From positions 34,731 to 98,730 of the forward strand of contig JBIQJM010000002.1 of the NCBI GenBank assembly GCA_044507525.1: a DNA stretch of 64,000 bases, read 5' to 3'. Below the pieces are notes generated by a model. It was not told where the DNA came from. It saw nothing but the letters and a program-made list of their open reading frames with translations, and searched no databases. The position numbers and the translations under genes are program-made. Below are positions 35,891 through 44,811 of this stretch, one piece after another. This DNA is from Zeimonas sp044507525. Lineage in GTDB: Bacteria; Pseudomonadota; Gammaproteobacteria; Burkholderiales; Burkholderiaceae_E. Each line of letters begins with the position of its first letter. The first letter of the stretch is position 1.

Positions 35891-36748
35891 TCAACGCGAG
35901 GCCATCCAGACGAGCGTGGCCATTCGCCCGCAGCTGCCGTCGCGGCGATACGAATAGAAGTTGCGCGCATCGCGCACCGTGCAGCGACTCACGCCGGAAA
36001 CGGCGTGGACCTCGCAACGCCCCAGGCGAAGGCGCGCGAGCGCGTGCAGGTCCGCGAACCACTTGCCGGGATGCGCAGCGGGCTGGAACGCGCGCTCCGC
36101 ACGCGCGTCGACGTCGCAGAAACGTTCGCGCACTTCGACGCCCACTTCGAAGGCCTCGGGCCCGATGGCGGGGCCGAGCCAGGCGAGCAGCTGCGCGTCC
36201 GTCGCGAGATCGCGCATCGCCTCGACGGTGCGCTCGAGCACCCCGCCGGCCAGACCGCGCCAGCCGGCGTGCGCCGCGCCGACGACCCGCCCGCGCGCAT
36301 CGGCGAGCAGCACCGGGAGACAGTCGGCCGTCAGCACCGCGAGCACGACGCCGGGTACGTCGGTGACCGACGCGTCGGCGCGCGGCGCTTGCATCGGCGC
36401 GTGCATCGACGCATCGTCCGGCGACGGGCCGGCGACGACGCGGTGCACGTCGGTGCCGTGCACCTGCTCGAGCCAGACGGGCATCGCGCCCGCCGCCTGC
36501 GCGACGAGAGCCCGATTGGTCGCGACCGCGGCGGGATCGTCGCCGCAATGCGCGCCGAGATTCAGTCCGCCCGCGCTCGCATCGGCCAGGCCCCAGGCGC
36601 CCGCGCTCGCGCCGCCTCGCCGCGTGGTCGACAAGGCACGGACGTTCGCCGGCGCATCCCATCGCGGGACGATCGCAGCTTCGACGCCGGCGAACTGCGT
36701 GGGCTGCGCCGGCGGACGAGCGCGCTGCTCGCGAGCCTGCCGCGTCAT
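35891..36748 (-). CDS. pgeF: Peptidoglycan editing factor PgeF / purine nucleoside phosphorylase (YfiH/LACC1 family)
   Basis: The 285-residue protein belongs to the YfiH family, linked to peptidoglycan editing and to purine nucleoside phosphorolysis. Zinc-site residues are visible in HCGDDP, TADCLPVL and AHAGWRGLAGG. The ATG at 36748 overlaps the rluD stop by ATGA, the usual rluD-pgeF arrangement. The first 20 residues are basic and poorly conserved. Confidence 0.9.
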   Translation of the reverse strand: MTRQAREQRARPPAQPTQFAGVEAAIVPRWDAPANVRALSTTRRGGASAGAWGLADASAGGLNLGAHCGDDPAAVATNRALVAQAAGAMPVWLEQVHGTDVHRVVAGPSPDDASMHAPMQAPRADASVTDVPGVVLAVLTADCLPVLLADARGRVVGAAHAGWRGLAGGVLERTVEAMRDLATDAQLLAWLGPAIGPEAFEVGVEVRERFCDVDARAERAFQPAAHPGKWFADLHALARLRLGRCEVHAVSGVSRCTVRDARNFYSYRRDGSCGRMATLVWMASR

Positions 36749-37734
36749 TCGCGCGTCTCGATCGACAGTACGTCGATGCCGGCCGCCGTGCACAGCGCGC
36801 GCAGGTCGGCCGGCAAGGGCGAGCGCCATTGCATCGGACGATCGTCGGCCGGATGGCGCAGCGCGAGCCGCCACGCGTGCAGCGCCTGGCGTGCGAAGCC
36901 GCCGAGCGGCGCGCCGCCGTACGGGGCGTCGCCGACCAGCGGATGGCCGATCGAGCGCAGGTGCACGCGGATCTGGTGCGTGCGACCCGATTCGAGCCGG
37001 CACTCGACGAGGCTGACCTCGCGCGCATCGAGCCGACCGAGCGCGAGCCGCTCATAATGCGTGCGCGCCGGCTTGCCGCGGTCGCCCGCGACGACCGCCA
37101 TCCGCACGCGGGAGACCGGATCGCGACCGATCGGCGCGTCGACCGTGCCGGCCGCCCGCGTCTTGCCGACGGCGAGTGCGAGGTAGCGCCTTCCCATGCT
37201 GCGATCGGCCAGTTGCGACGACAGCGATGCGAAGGCGCGCTCGGTCTTCGCGACCACGAGCAGCCCGCTCGTCTCGCGGTCGAGGCGATGCACGATTCCG
37301 GCGCGCGGCAGGCGCGCGAGCGCCGGGCGGTGGTACAGCAGTCCGTTCATCAGCGTGCCGCGCCAGTTGCCCGCGGCCGGATGGACGACGAGACCGGCCG
37401 GCTTGTCGACGACGAGCAACTCCTCGTCCTCGTACAGTGCGTTCAGCTCGACCGGGTCGGGCGCGAAGGCGGTATCGGCCTCGCGCGGCTGCGGCTCGAC
37501 GACGATGCGTTCGCCGCCCTTGAGCCGGGTGCTCGGCGCGAGGGGTCGCTCGTCGCAGCGCACGGCGCCGAGCGCCATCCACTGCTGCAGGCGGGTGCGC
37601 GAGACGCCGTCGAGCCGGGCGGCGAGATAGCGGTCGGCGCGCTGGCCCGCCGCGTCGGCAGCGTCGACCAGCAGGACCGGGGGCTGCGGATCGTCGGGCG
37701 CCTGGCCGGACGGCGTCGCTATAATCGCGCGCAT
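36745..37734 (-). CDS. rluD: 23S rRNA pseudouridine synthase RluD
   Basis: RluD isomerises uridines in helix 69 of 23S rRNA. The 329-residue protein has an N-terminal S4 domain (about 30-75) and the catalytic D152 in HRLDRETSGLLVVAKT. Its ATG (37734-37732) overlaps the bamD start codon on the other strand (37733-37735). A GAGAG sequence 8 bases before the start, inside bamD, can serve as ribosome-binding site. No other sensible start is available. Confidence 0.93.
   Translation of the reverse strand: MRAIIATPSGQAPDDPQPPVLLVDAADAAGQRADRYLAARLDGVSRTRLQQWMALGAVRCDERPLAPSTRLKGGERIVVEPQPREADTAFAPDPVELNALYEDEELLVVDKPAGLVVHPAAGNWRGTLMNGLLYHRPALARLPRAGIVHRLDRETSGLLVVAKTERAFASLSSQLADRSMGRRYLALAVGKTRAAGTVDAPIGRDPVSRVRMAVVAGDRGKPARTHYERLALGRLDAREVSLVECRLESGRTHQIRVHLRSIGHPLVGDAPYGGAPLGGFARQALHAWRLALRHPADDRPMQWRSPLPADLRALCTAAGIDVLSIETRE
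37720..37725 (+). promoter_or_regulatory. Perfect -10 box before bamD
   Basis: A perfect TATAAT ends 7 bases before the bamD ATG at 37733. It lies within the first codons of rluD. Transcription from it would give a leaderless bamD mRNA. The -35 position is GC-rich and unlike the consensus. Confidence 0.55.
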
Positions 37735-38542
37735 GAAAGCAGCTCTCGTCTCCTTCTTGCGGGCTTCCGCGTGCGTCGCCCTGGTGTCGCTGGCTGCGTG
37801 CAGCACCTCCGACCCTCCCGACACGACGATCGGGTGGACGCCCGAGCGATTATATGCAGAGGCCCGCGACGAGATGCGCACGGGCAACTGGACGCAGGCG
37901 ATCGCGCTCCTGGAGAAGCTCGAGGCGCGCTATCCCTTCGGCACGTGGGCGCAGCAGGCGCAGCTCGACACCGCCTACGCGCACTACAAGGACGGCGAAC
38001 GAGCGCTGTCGCTCGCTGCGATCGACCGCTTCATGAAGCTGCACCCGAACCACGAGGCGGTCGACTACGCGCTGTACCTGAAGGGCATCGTCAACTTCAA
38101 CGAACAGTCGGGCCTGCTCGCCAAGCTCGGCAGCCAGGACCTCTCCGAGCGCGACCACGCGGCCTCGCGCGAGTCCTTCGACGCCTTCAAGGAACTGGTC
38201 ACGCGCTATCCCGAGAGCAAGTACGCGAACGATGCGCACGCGCGCATGGAGTACCTCGTGAACTCGATGGCGCGCGGGCAGGTCCACGTCGCCCGCTACT
38301 ACTTCCAGCGCGGCGCCTACGTCGCCGCGGCGAACCGCGCGCAGGAAGTCGTGCGCCAGTTCCAGCAGGCGCCGGCGGTGGAGGAAGCGCTGTACCTGCT
38401 CGTGAGTTCGTACGACCGGCTCGGCATGCCCGAGCTGCGCGACGACGCCGAGCGCGTGCTGCGCGCGAACTTCCCCGACAGCGAGCTGCTCACGAAAGGC
38501 CTGCCGGAAGACGATCGTCGCTGGTGGCAGGTCTGGCGCTAG
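37733..38542 (+). CDS. bamD: Outer membrane assembly lipoprotein BamD
   Basis: BamD is the essential lipoprotein of the BAM complex that inserts beta-barrel proteins. The 269-residue precursor has a lipoprotein signal with lipobox LAAC and acylation site C23, followed by TPR-like helices (ERLYAEARDEMRTGNWTQAIALLEKLEARYP). The start overlaps that of the divergent rluD. Its last 53 bases overlap the convergent helicase gene. Confidence 0.94.
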   Translation: MKAALVSFLRASACVALVSLAACSTSDPPDTTIGWTPERLYAEARDEMRTGNWTQAIALLEKLEARYPFGTWAQQAQLDTAYAHYKDGERALSLAAIDRFMKLHPNHEAVDYALYLKGIVNFNEQSGLLAKLGSQDLSERDHAASRESFDAFKELVTRYPESKYANDAHARMEYLVNSMARGQVHVARYYFQRGAYVAAANRAQEVVRQFQQAPAVEEALYLLVSSYDRLGMPELRDDAERVLRANFPDSELLTKGLPEDDRRWWQVWR

Positions 38543-40511
38543 GGCGCGCCCGGATCGACTCGCAGAACGCGAGCGCCTCGTCCGCCTCGCGCGTGCGCCG
38601 GAAGGCCGGCAGGCTCGCCACCAGCTTGCGCCCGTAGGGGCGCGTCGCCAGGCGCTCGTCGCAGATCATCAGCACCCCGCGGTCGGTCTCGGAACGGATC
38701 AGCCTGCCGGCGCCCTGCTTCAGCGCCATCGCCGCCGCCGGCAGCTGCATCTCGCGGAAGGGGTCGCGGCCGCTGCGGCGCGCGGCCTCGATGCGCGCGG
38801 CGAGTATCGGGTCGGCGGGCGCCGCGAACGGCAGCTTGTCGATGACGACGAGCGAGAGCCGGTCGCCGACCACGTCGACTCCTTCCCAGAAGCTGGCCGA
38901 GCCGACCAGCAACGGCCGCGGCGCCGAGCGGAAGCGCTCGATCAGCGCCGAGCGCGACGCGCTGCCCTGCACGAGCAGCTCGATGCCGCAGTCGACGGCT
39001 GCGATGCGCTCGGCCAGCAGCGCCGCCTGCTGCTCGACCATGCGCAGGCTCGTGCACAGCACGAAGGCCCGTCCGCCGTTGGCGACGATCAGCGGCCACG
39101 CCGCGTCGGCGATCCGCTCGGCGAAGCCGGCCGAGGCCGGGTCTCCGCACGCGCGCGGCACGTACAGCAGCGCCTGCGCGGGATAGTCGAAGGGACTCTC
39201 GCAGCGCAGCGTGCGCGCGTCCTCGAGTCCGGCGGCGGTCGTGAAGTGATCGAAGCTGCCGGCCACCGACAGCGTCGCCGAGGTGGCGATCCAGGCGCAG
39301 CAGGCGCCCTCGCGGTGGCGGCGGAAGGTCTCGGCGACCGACAGCGGCGTGATCTGCAGCGCGAGGCTCCCCGCGTGCACCTCGACCCAGTGGATCGCGC
39401 CGCCCTCGCCGGCTGCCTCCCAGACCGCGTCGTGCCATTCGCGCACCCGGTCGGCGAGCTCGTCCACGCGCACGCGCAGGCGCGCGAGCTCGCGCCCGCG
39501 CTCGGCGAAGCGCGCGAGCGCCTCCCGCGGCAGCACCTGCAGGAGCGACTCGACCGCCGCGCGCAGCGCGGCGTTGCCGCGCGCCTGTCGCGCGTCGAGG
39601 CGTCCGGGGCGCCCGCCGGCCAGCCGCAGCTCGCGCACCGCCTGCTCGATCGCCGCCGACAGCGAAGTCCAGTCGGCCGCATCGAGCGCTTCGTCGCGTC
39701 CGGCACGATGCAGGTCGCGCGCGAAGTCGACGAGCTGCCGCGTGGAGACGTTGCGGCCGAGGAACTGCGTCGCGACCTGCGGCAGCTGGTGCGCCTCGTC
39801 GAAGACGATCGCATGCACGCTGGGCAGCAGTTCGGCGATGCCCTCGTCGCGCAGCGACAGGTCGGCGCAGAACAGGTGATGGTTGACGACGACGACGTCG
39901 GCCGCCTGCGCCGCCTGGCGCGCGCGGAACACGAAGCAGTCGGCGAGATCGGGGCAGTCCTGGCCGAGGCAGTTCTCGCGGGTCGACGTGGCCAGCGCCC
40001 ACGCGGGCGCGTCCTCGGCGACGCCCGGCGCCTCGCTGCGATCGCCGGTGGCAGAGATCGCGGCGAAGCGCTCGATGCGGCGCAGCACGGCGATGTCCTC
40101 GCGCCGCTCGAAGCGGCCCTCGGCGAGATTGCGCCGCAGGTGATGCCGGCAGACGTAGTTGCCGCGCCCTTTCAGCAGCGCGACCGTGGCTCCCGAGGCG
40201 AGCGCCTGCCGGACACGCGGAAGATCGCGGCGGAAGAGCTGGTCCTGCAAGGTCTTCGTCCCGGTGCTGACGAGGACGCGGGCGCCGCTCAACAGCACGG
40301 GAACCAGGTACGCGTAGGTCTTGCCGACGCCGGTTCCGGCCTCGACGACCAGCGGCTGCCGGGTGTCGATCGCCTGCGCGACGGCAAGGGCCATCTCGCG
40401 CTGCGCGGTGCGCGGCGCGTACCCGGGGGTGGCACCGGCGATCGGCCCGTCGGCTTCGAGCGCCGCGTCGACCGCCTCGGCCAGACGCGACGCGGCGCCG
40501 GCGGGCGTCAT
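38490..40511 (-). CDS. DinG/YoaA-type Fe-S DNA helicase
   Basis: The 673-residue XPD-family 5'-3' helicase is of the YoaA/DinG type. Walker A is AGTGVGKT at 58-65, the Walker B box is DEAH at 239-242, and four Fe-S cysteines are C122, C182, C187 and C193. The C-terminal motif QGAGRLIRSETDRGV is the family motif VI. It probably unwinds damaged or structured DNA. It starts directly after the YdcH-like gene, with no spacer, and its last 17 codons overlap the end of bamD on the other strand. Confidence 0.9.
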   Translation of the reverse strand: MTPAGAASRLAEAVDAALEADGPIAGATPGYAPRTAQREMALAVAQAIDTRQPLVVEAGTGVGKTYAYLVPVLLSGARVLVSTGTKTLQDQLFRRDLPRVRQALASGATVALLKGRGNYVCRHHLRRNLAEGRFERREDIAVLRRIERFAAISATGDRSEAPGVAEDAPAWALATSTRENCLGQDCPDLADCFVFRARQAAQAADVVVVNHHLFCADLSLRDEGIAELLPSVHAIVFDEAHQLPQVATQFLGRNVSTRQLVDFARDLHRAGRDEALDAADWTSLSAAIEQAVRELRLAGGRPGRLDARQARGNAALRAAVESLLQVLPREALARFAERGRELARLRVRVDELADRVREWHDAVWEAAGEGGAIHWVEVHAGSLALQITPLSVAETFRRHREGACCAWIATSATLSVAGSFDHFTTAAGLEDARTLRCESPFDYPAQALLYVPRACGDPASAGFAERIADAAWPLIVANGGRAFVLCTSLRMVEQQAALLAERIAAVDCGIELLVQGSASRSALIERFRSAPRPLLVGSASFWEGVDVVGDRLSLVVIDKLPFAAPADPILAARIEAARRSGRDPFREMQLPAAAMALKQGAGRLIRSETDRGVLMICDERLATRPYGRKLVASLPAFRRTREADEALAFCESIRARPSARPATSDDRLPAGLS

Positions 40512-40751
40512 TCAGGCCGGTTCGTCGGGGACGAGTTGCATCTGCAGCAACGCGATCGCGTCCTTGATCTGCAACTTGCGCTTCTTCAGCCGACGCAACT
40601 GCAACTCGTCGAAATGCGACTGCACGCCGAGTGCGTCGATCATCGCGTCGAGGCCGCGATGCTCGAGTTGCAGTTCGGTGATGCGCTGTCGGATCGAGTC
40701 GCCGATGCCGGTCAGGTTCTCGCTTTCGTCGACGCTGTGGCCTTCGATCAT
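40512..40751 (-). CDS. YdcH family (DUF465) small coiled-coil protein
   Basis: The 79-residue hydrophilic protein has the DUF465 pattern: HFDELQLRRLKKRKLQIKDA, which forms a helical hairpin or coiled coil. Function is unknown. The ATG at 40751 is the family start; the frame is open 18 codons upstream. A TATCAT box on the minus strand (40821-40816) could be its -10. It abuts the helicase gene. Confidence 0.88.
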   Translation of the reverse strand: MIEGHSVDESENLTGIGDSIRQRITELQLEHRGLDAMIDALGVQSHFDELQLRRLKKRKLQIKDAIALLQMQLVPDEPA

Positions 40752-40857
40752 GTGGATACCGTTCGCCCGCCGAGGGGCCCGAAAGGTGGACACGCAGCGA
40801 AACAACCGTCCGCCAATGATACGTCCGCGCCGGCGAGGGACTCAATGCGTCCGTTCC

Positions 40858-40875
40858 GCCGACGATGTCGTCGGC
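40858..40875 (-). terminator. Hairpin downstream of zapE
   Basis: GCCGACGA (40858-40865) and TCGTCGGC (40868-40875) make a perfect 8-bp stem with a 2-base gap (in practice a 6-bp stem and larger loop). It starts 13 bases after the zapE stop on the minus strand. No T-tract follows. Confidence 0.35.
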
Positions 40876-40887
40876 GATGCGCCGCGC

Positions 40888-42000
40888 TCACCCTGGTGCA
40901 CCGCCGTGCAGCGCTTCGGCGGCATCCCGGCGCGGCGCCTGCAGGTATTCGCGCGAATTCATCTCGACGAGGCGGCTGACCGTGCGGTGGAACTCGCTGG
41001 CGAGCACGCCCTCGGTGTACAGCTGCTGCGGCTCGACCTCGGCCGAGACGATCAGCTTGACGCGACGATCGTAGAGAACGTCGACGAGCCAGACGAAACG
41101 GCGCGCTTCGGAGGCCATCGACGCGCTCATGCGCGGCACGCCGGAGACGATCACCGTGTGGAACTGGCTGGCGATCTCGAGGTAGTCGTTCTGCGAACGC
41201 GGCCCGCCGCACAGCGTGCGGAAGTCGAACCAGACCACGCCGCCGGCGCGACGCAGCGCGCGGATCTCGCGATGCTCGATCATCAGCCGCGGATCCTCGT
41301 CGCGCGCTTCGGCGAGCGAGGCGAAGATCTCGCGCAGCGCACGGTCGGTCGCGTGGCCGAGCGGCGTCTGGTAGGCGTTCACGTCGGCCAGCGAGCGCCG
41401 CCGGTAGTCGACGCCGGCATCCACGCACAGCACGTCGACGTTGCGCTCGATCAGCTCGATTGCCGGCAGGATGCGGTCACGGTGCAGTCCGTCCGGATAC
41501 AGCCCGTCGGGCCGGTAGTTCGACGTGATGACGAAGGTGACGCCGTGCGCGAACAGGCCCCGCATCAGGCGTTCGAGGATCATCGCGTCGGCGATGTCCG
41601 AGACGTGGAACTCGTCGAAGCAGATCAGCCGGTAGCGGCGCGCGACGTTGGCCGCGACGGCGTCGAGCGGGTCGGCGCGGCCCTTGAGCTCGTCCAGCGA
41701 ACGGTGCACGCCGCGCATGAACTCGTGGAAGTGCAGCCGCGTCTTGCGCGCGACCGGCACCGCCGAATGGAAGCAGTCCATCAGGAAGCTCTTGCCGCGC
41801 CCGACGCCGCCGTACAGCCAGACGCCCCGCGGTACCTCGGGGCGCAGCACGAGCTTCTTGAAGCGGTTCGAGCGTGCCGCCTTGAACGCGACGAAGGCGT
41901 CGCACATGCGCTGCAGCCGCTCGATCGCCGCCTGCTGCGCGGCATCGGGCGTGTGTCCGCGCTCGGCGAAGGCCCGCGCGCAGTTCTCGGCGACGGTCAC
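40888..42000 (-). CDS. zapE: Cell division ATPase ZapE (AFG1 family)
   Basis: ZapE is an AFG1-like ATPase that affects Z-ring constriction under low-oxygen or heat stress in E. coli. The 370-residue protein has Walker A GGVGRGKS at 64-71 and Walker B CFDEFHVSDIADAM. The start is a GTG at 42000. It lies 10 bases after lpdA on the same strand and can be the last gene of an odhA-odhB-lpdA-zapE transcript, a common betaproteobacterial order. Confidence 0.93.
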   Translation of the reverse strand: MTVAENCARAFAERGHTPDAAQQAAIERLQRMCDAFVAFKAARSNRFKKLVLRPEVPRGVWLYGGVGRGKSFLMDCFHSAVPVARKTRLHFHEFMRGVHRSLDELKGRADPLDAVAANVARRYRLICFDEFHVSDIADAMILERLMRGLFAHGVTFVITSNYRPDGLYPDGLHRDRILPAIELIERNVDVLCVDAGVDYRRRSLADVNAYQTPLGHATDRALREIFASLAEARDEDPRLMIEHREIRALRRAGGVVWFDFRTLCGGPRSQNDYLEIASQFHTVIVSGVPRMSASMASEARRFVWLVDVLYDRRVKLIVSAEVEPQQLYTEGVLASEFHRTVSRLVEMNSREYLQAPRRDAAEALHGGAPG

Positions 42001-42010
42001 CGACGAGGGA

Positions 42011-43462
42011 TCAGATGTTCAGCGCGCGATCGTCGGTGGCCGCCAGCGCCGCCTCGCGCAGCGCCTCCGACAGCGACGGATGCGGGTGCGACACGCGGCC
42101 GATGTCCTCGGCCGACGCGCGGAACTCCATCGCGAGCGTCGCCTCGGCGATCGACTCCGAAGCGCTGCTGGAGACGATGTGCACGCCGAGCACCTCGTCG
42201 GTCTGGGCGTCGGCGAGCACCTTGACGAAGCCGGCGGAGTGCCCGGTGCCGAGCGCGCGTCCGTTCGCCGCGAAGGGGAACTGCCCGGCCTTGAACGCGC
42301 GGCCTTCCTTCTTCAGCTGCTCCTCGGTGCGTCCGACCCAGGCGATCTCGGGCGCCGTGTAGATCACCCACGGGATCAGCGCGTAGTCGATGTGCGGCTC
42401 CTGGCCGGCGATGCGCTCGGCGACCATGACCCCCTCGTCCTCGGCCTTGTGCGCGAGCATCGGCCCGCGAACGACGTCGCCGATCGCCCAGACGTTCGCG
42501 GCGCTGGTACGGCAGTGCTCGTCGACCGGCACGAAGCCGCGCTCGTCGACCGCAAGGTCGATCGCGTCGAGTCCGAGGCCGTCGGTGTTCGGTACGCGCC
42601 CCACAGAGACGATCAGGCGGTCGCATTCGAGCAGCTGTTCGTCGCCGTCGCCGACCGCGTAGCGCACGCGCACTGCGTCGTCGCCGACGTCGACGGCGGC
42701 GACGCGCGCGTCGAGCTGGATCTTCAGGCCCTGCGCCTTGAACTGCTTCCACGCCTCCTTGCGCACGGCCTCGTCGGCGGCGGCAAGGAAGGTCGGCAGC
42801 GCCTCGAGCACCGTGACGTCGGCGCCGAGTCGGCGCCACACCGAGCCCAGCTCGAGCCCGATGACGCCGGCGCCGATGACGCCGAGCCGCTTCGGAACCT
42901 CGGGCAGCGCCAGCGCGCCCGCGTTGTCGCAGACGATGCGATTGTCGACCTCGACGCCGGGCAGCGTGCGCGGCTTCGAGCCGGTGGCGATGATCACGTG
43001 CTGGGCCTCGACGAGCTGCGCCTGTCCGTTCGCGTCGCCGGCCTCCTCGTCGAGGACCTCGACGCGATAGACGTCGTCGTCGCGGCCGACGAAGCGCCCG
43101 AAGCCCTTCAGCCACGTGACCTTGTTCTTGCGGAACAGGAACTCGATGCCCTTGGTCATCCGGCGCACGATCGACGTCTTGCGCGCCTGCATCTTCGCGA
43201 CGTCGAGGCGCACGCCGTCGACGTCGATGCCGTGCGCGCCGTAGCCCTCGCGCACCAGCTCGTAGGCCTCGCTGGAAGCGAGCAGCGCCTTCGAAGGGAT
43301 GCAGCCGACGTTCAGGCAGGTTCCGCCGAGCGCGAGCTCGCCTTCGTCGTTGCGCCAGCCCTCGATGCAGGCGACGTTCATGCCGAGTTGCGCGGCGCGG
43401 ATCGCCGCGATGTAGCCGCCGGGGCCGGCACCGATCACGACGACGTCGTAGACCTGGGACAT
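42011..43462 (-). CDS. lpdA: Dihydrolipoyl dehydrogenase (E3)
   Basis: E3 reoxidises dihydrolipoamide of the 2-oxoglutarate dehydrogenase complex and passes electrons to NAD. The 483-residue flavoprotein has FAD motif GAGPGG at 11-16, the redox disulfide C49-C54 in GGTCLNVGCIPSKALL, an NAD fold (VIGAGVIGLELGSVW), and the C-terminal His-Glu pair region (HPHPSLSEAL). It is the third gene of odhA-odhB-lpdA. Confidence 0.96.
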   Translation of the reverse strand: MSQVYDVVVIGAGPGGYIAAIRAAQLGMNVACIEGWRNDEGELALGGTCLNVGCIPSKALLASSEAYELVREGYGAHGIDVDGVRLDVAKMQARKTSIVRRMTKGIEFLFRKNKVTWLKGFGRFVGRDDDVYRVEVLDEEAGDANGQAQLVEAQHVIIATGSKPRTLPGVEVDNRIVCDNAGALALPEVPKRLGVIGAGVIGLELGSVWRRLGADVTVLEALPTFLAAADEAVRKEAWKQFKAQGLKIQLDARVAAVDVGDDAVRVRYAVGDGDEQLLECDRLIVSVGRVPNTDGLGLDAIDLAVDERGFVPVDEHCRTSAANVWAIGDVVRGPMLAHKAEDEGVMVAERIAGQEPHIDYALIPWVIYTAPEIAWVGRTEEQLKKEGRAFKAGQFPFAANGRALGTGHSAGFVKVLADAQTDEVLGVHIVSSSASESIAEATLAMEFRASAEDIGRVSHPHPSLSEALREAALAATDDRALNI

Positions 43463-43472
43463 GCGCGGCTCC

Positions 43473-44786
43473 TTAGAGGTCGAGGAGCAGGCGCGACGGG
43501 TCTTCGAGCGCCTCCTTGATCGAAACGAGGAAGAGCACCGCGTCGCGTCCGTCGATGATGCGGTGGTCGTAGGAGACGGCGAGGTAGTTCATCGGCCGGA
43601 TGACGACCTGGCCGTTCTCGACGACGGGCCGCTCCTTCGTCGCGTGCACGCCGAGGATCGCCGACTGCGGCGGATTGATGATCGGCGTCGACAGCATCGA
43701 ACCGAAGACGCCGCCGTTGCTGATCGAGAACGTGCCGCCGGTGAGCTCCTCGATGCCGAGCTTGCCCTCCTGCGCGCGCTTGCCGTAGTCGGCGATCTGC
43801 CGCTCGATCTGCGCGAAGCCGAGCTGGTCGGCGTTGCGCACCACCGGCACGACGAGCCCGCGCGGCGAGCTGACCGCCACGCCGATGTCGAAGTAGCCGT
43901 GATAGACGATGTCGGCGCCGTCGACCGACGCGTTGACGATCGGGTACTTGCGCAGCGCGTGCACCGCGGCCTTCACGAAGAACGACATGAAGCCCAGCCG
44001 CGTGCCGTGCTCCTTCTCGAAGCGGTCCTGGTAGCGCTTGCGCAGCTCCATCACCGGCTGCATGTTCACTTCGTTGAAGGTGGTGAGGATCGCGTTCGTC
44101 TGCTGCGACTGCACGAGCCGCTCGGCGACCCGCTGGCGCAGGCGCGACATCGGCACGCGCTGCTCGGGACGCCCTTCGAGCAGCTGCGAGACGTCGACCG
44201 GCGGACGGACTTCCGGCAGCGCCGGGCGCGCAGCCGCCGGCGCGGCGGTGCGCGCCGCGGACGCCTGCGCAGCGGCGCCGGCGGCGATCGCGCCGAGTGC
44301 GTCGCCCTTGGTCACGCGGCCGTCGCGGCCGGTGCCGCTCACCTGCGAAGGCGACATCTGCGCCTCGCGCAGCAGCTTGGCCGCCGCCGGCATCGCGACG
44401 TCGCCCCTGGATCCGCCGGCGGCCGGCGCGGTCGCCGGCTGCTCGACGACGGCCGAGGCCTGCGCGCTGGCGCCCGCCTGCACGGGCGTCGCCGCCGCGG
44501 CGTCGGATGCGCCCGCCTTCCCCCCGGACGGCGCGGCGGCCTTCGCGTCGGTGTCGAGCCGCGCGATCAGCTCGTCGGCGACGACCGTCTCGCCGTCGCC
44601 CTTGACGATCTCGGTGAGCACGCCGTCGGCCGGCGCCGGCAGCTCGAGCACGACCTTGTCGGTTTCGATGTCGATCAGGTTCTCGTCGCGCGAGACCGCT
44701 TCGCCGACCTTCTTGTGCCACTGCAGCAGCGTGGCCTCGGCGACCGACTCGGACAGCTGCGGAACCTTGATCTCGATGACGGGCAT
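43473..44786 (-). CDS. odhB: 2-oxoglutarate dehydrogenase E2, dihydrolipoyl succinyltransferase
   Basis: OdhB transfers the succinyl group to CoA. The 437-residue protein has a lipoyl domain (lipoyl-lysine K44 in IETDKVVLELP), an Ala/Pro-rich linker, an E3/E1-binding domain (MPAAAKLLREAQM), a second linker, and the catalytic domain with DHRIIDGRDAVLFL near the end. It sits between odhA and lpdA with short spacers. It is the only lipoylated client protein in this window. Confidence 0.96.
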   Translation of the reverse strand: MPVIEIKVPQLSESVAEATLLQWHKKVGEAVSRDENLIDIETDKVVLELPAPADGVLTEIVKGDGETVVADELIARLDTDAKAAAPSGGKAGASDAAAATPVQAGASAQASAVVEQPATAPAAGGSRGDVAMPAAAKLLREAQMSPSQVSGTGRDGRVTKGDALGAIAAGAAAQASAARTAAPAAARPALPEVRPPVDVSQLLEGRPEQRVPMSRLRQRVAERLVQSQQTNAILTTFNEVNMQPVMELRKRYQDRFEKEHGTRLGFMSFFVKAAVHALRKYPIVNASVDGADIVYHGYFDIGVAVSSPRGLVVPVVRNADQLGFAQIERQIADYGKRAQEGKLGIEELTGGTFSISNGGVFGSMLSTPIINPPQSAILGVHATKERPVVENGQVVIRPMNYLAVSYDHRIIDGRDAVLFLVSIKEALEDPSRLLLDL

Positions 44787-44811
44787 CTATGACTCTCCGG
44801 GCGAGCGCGCT

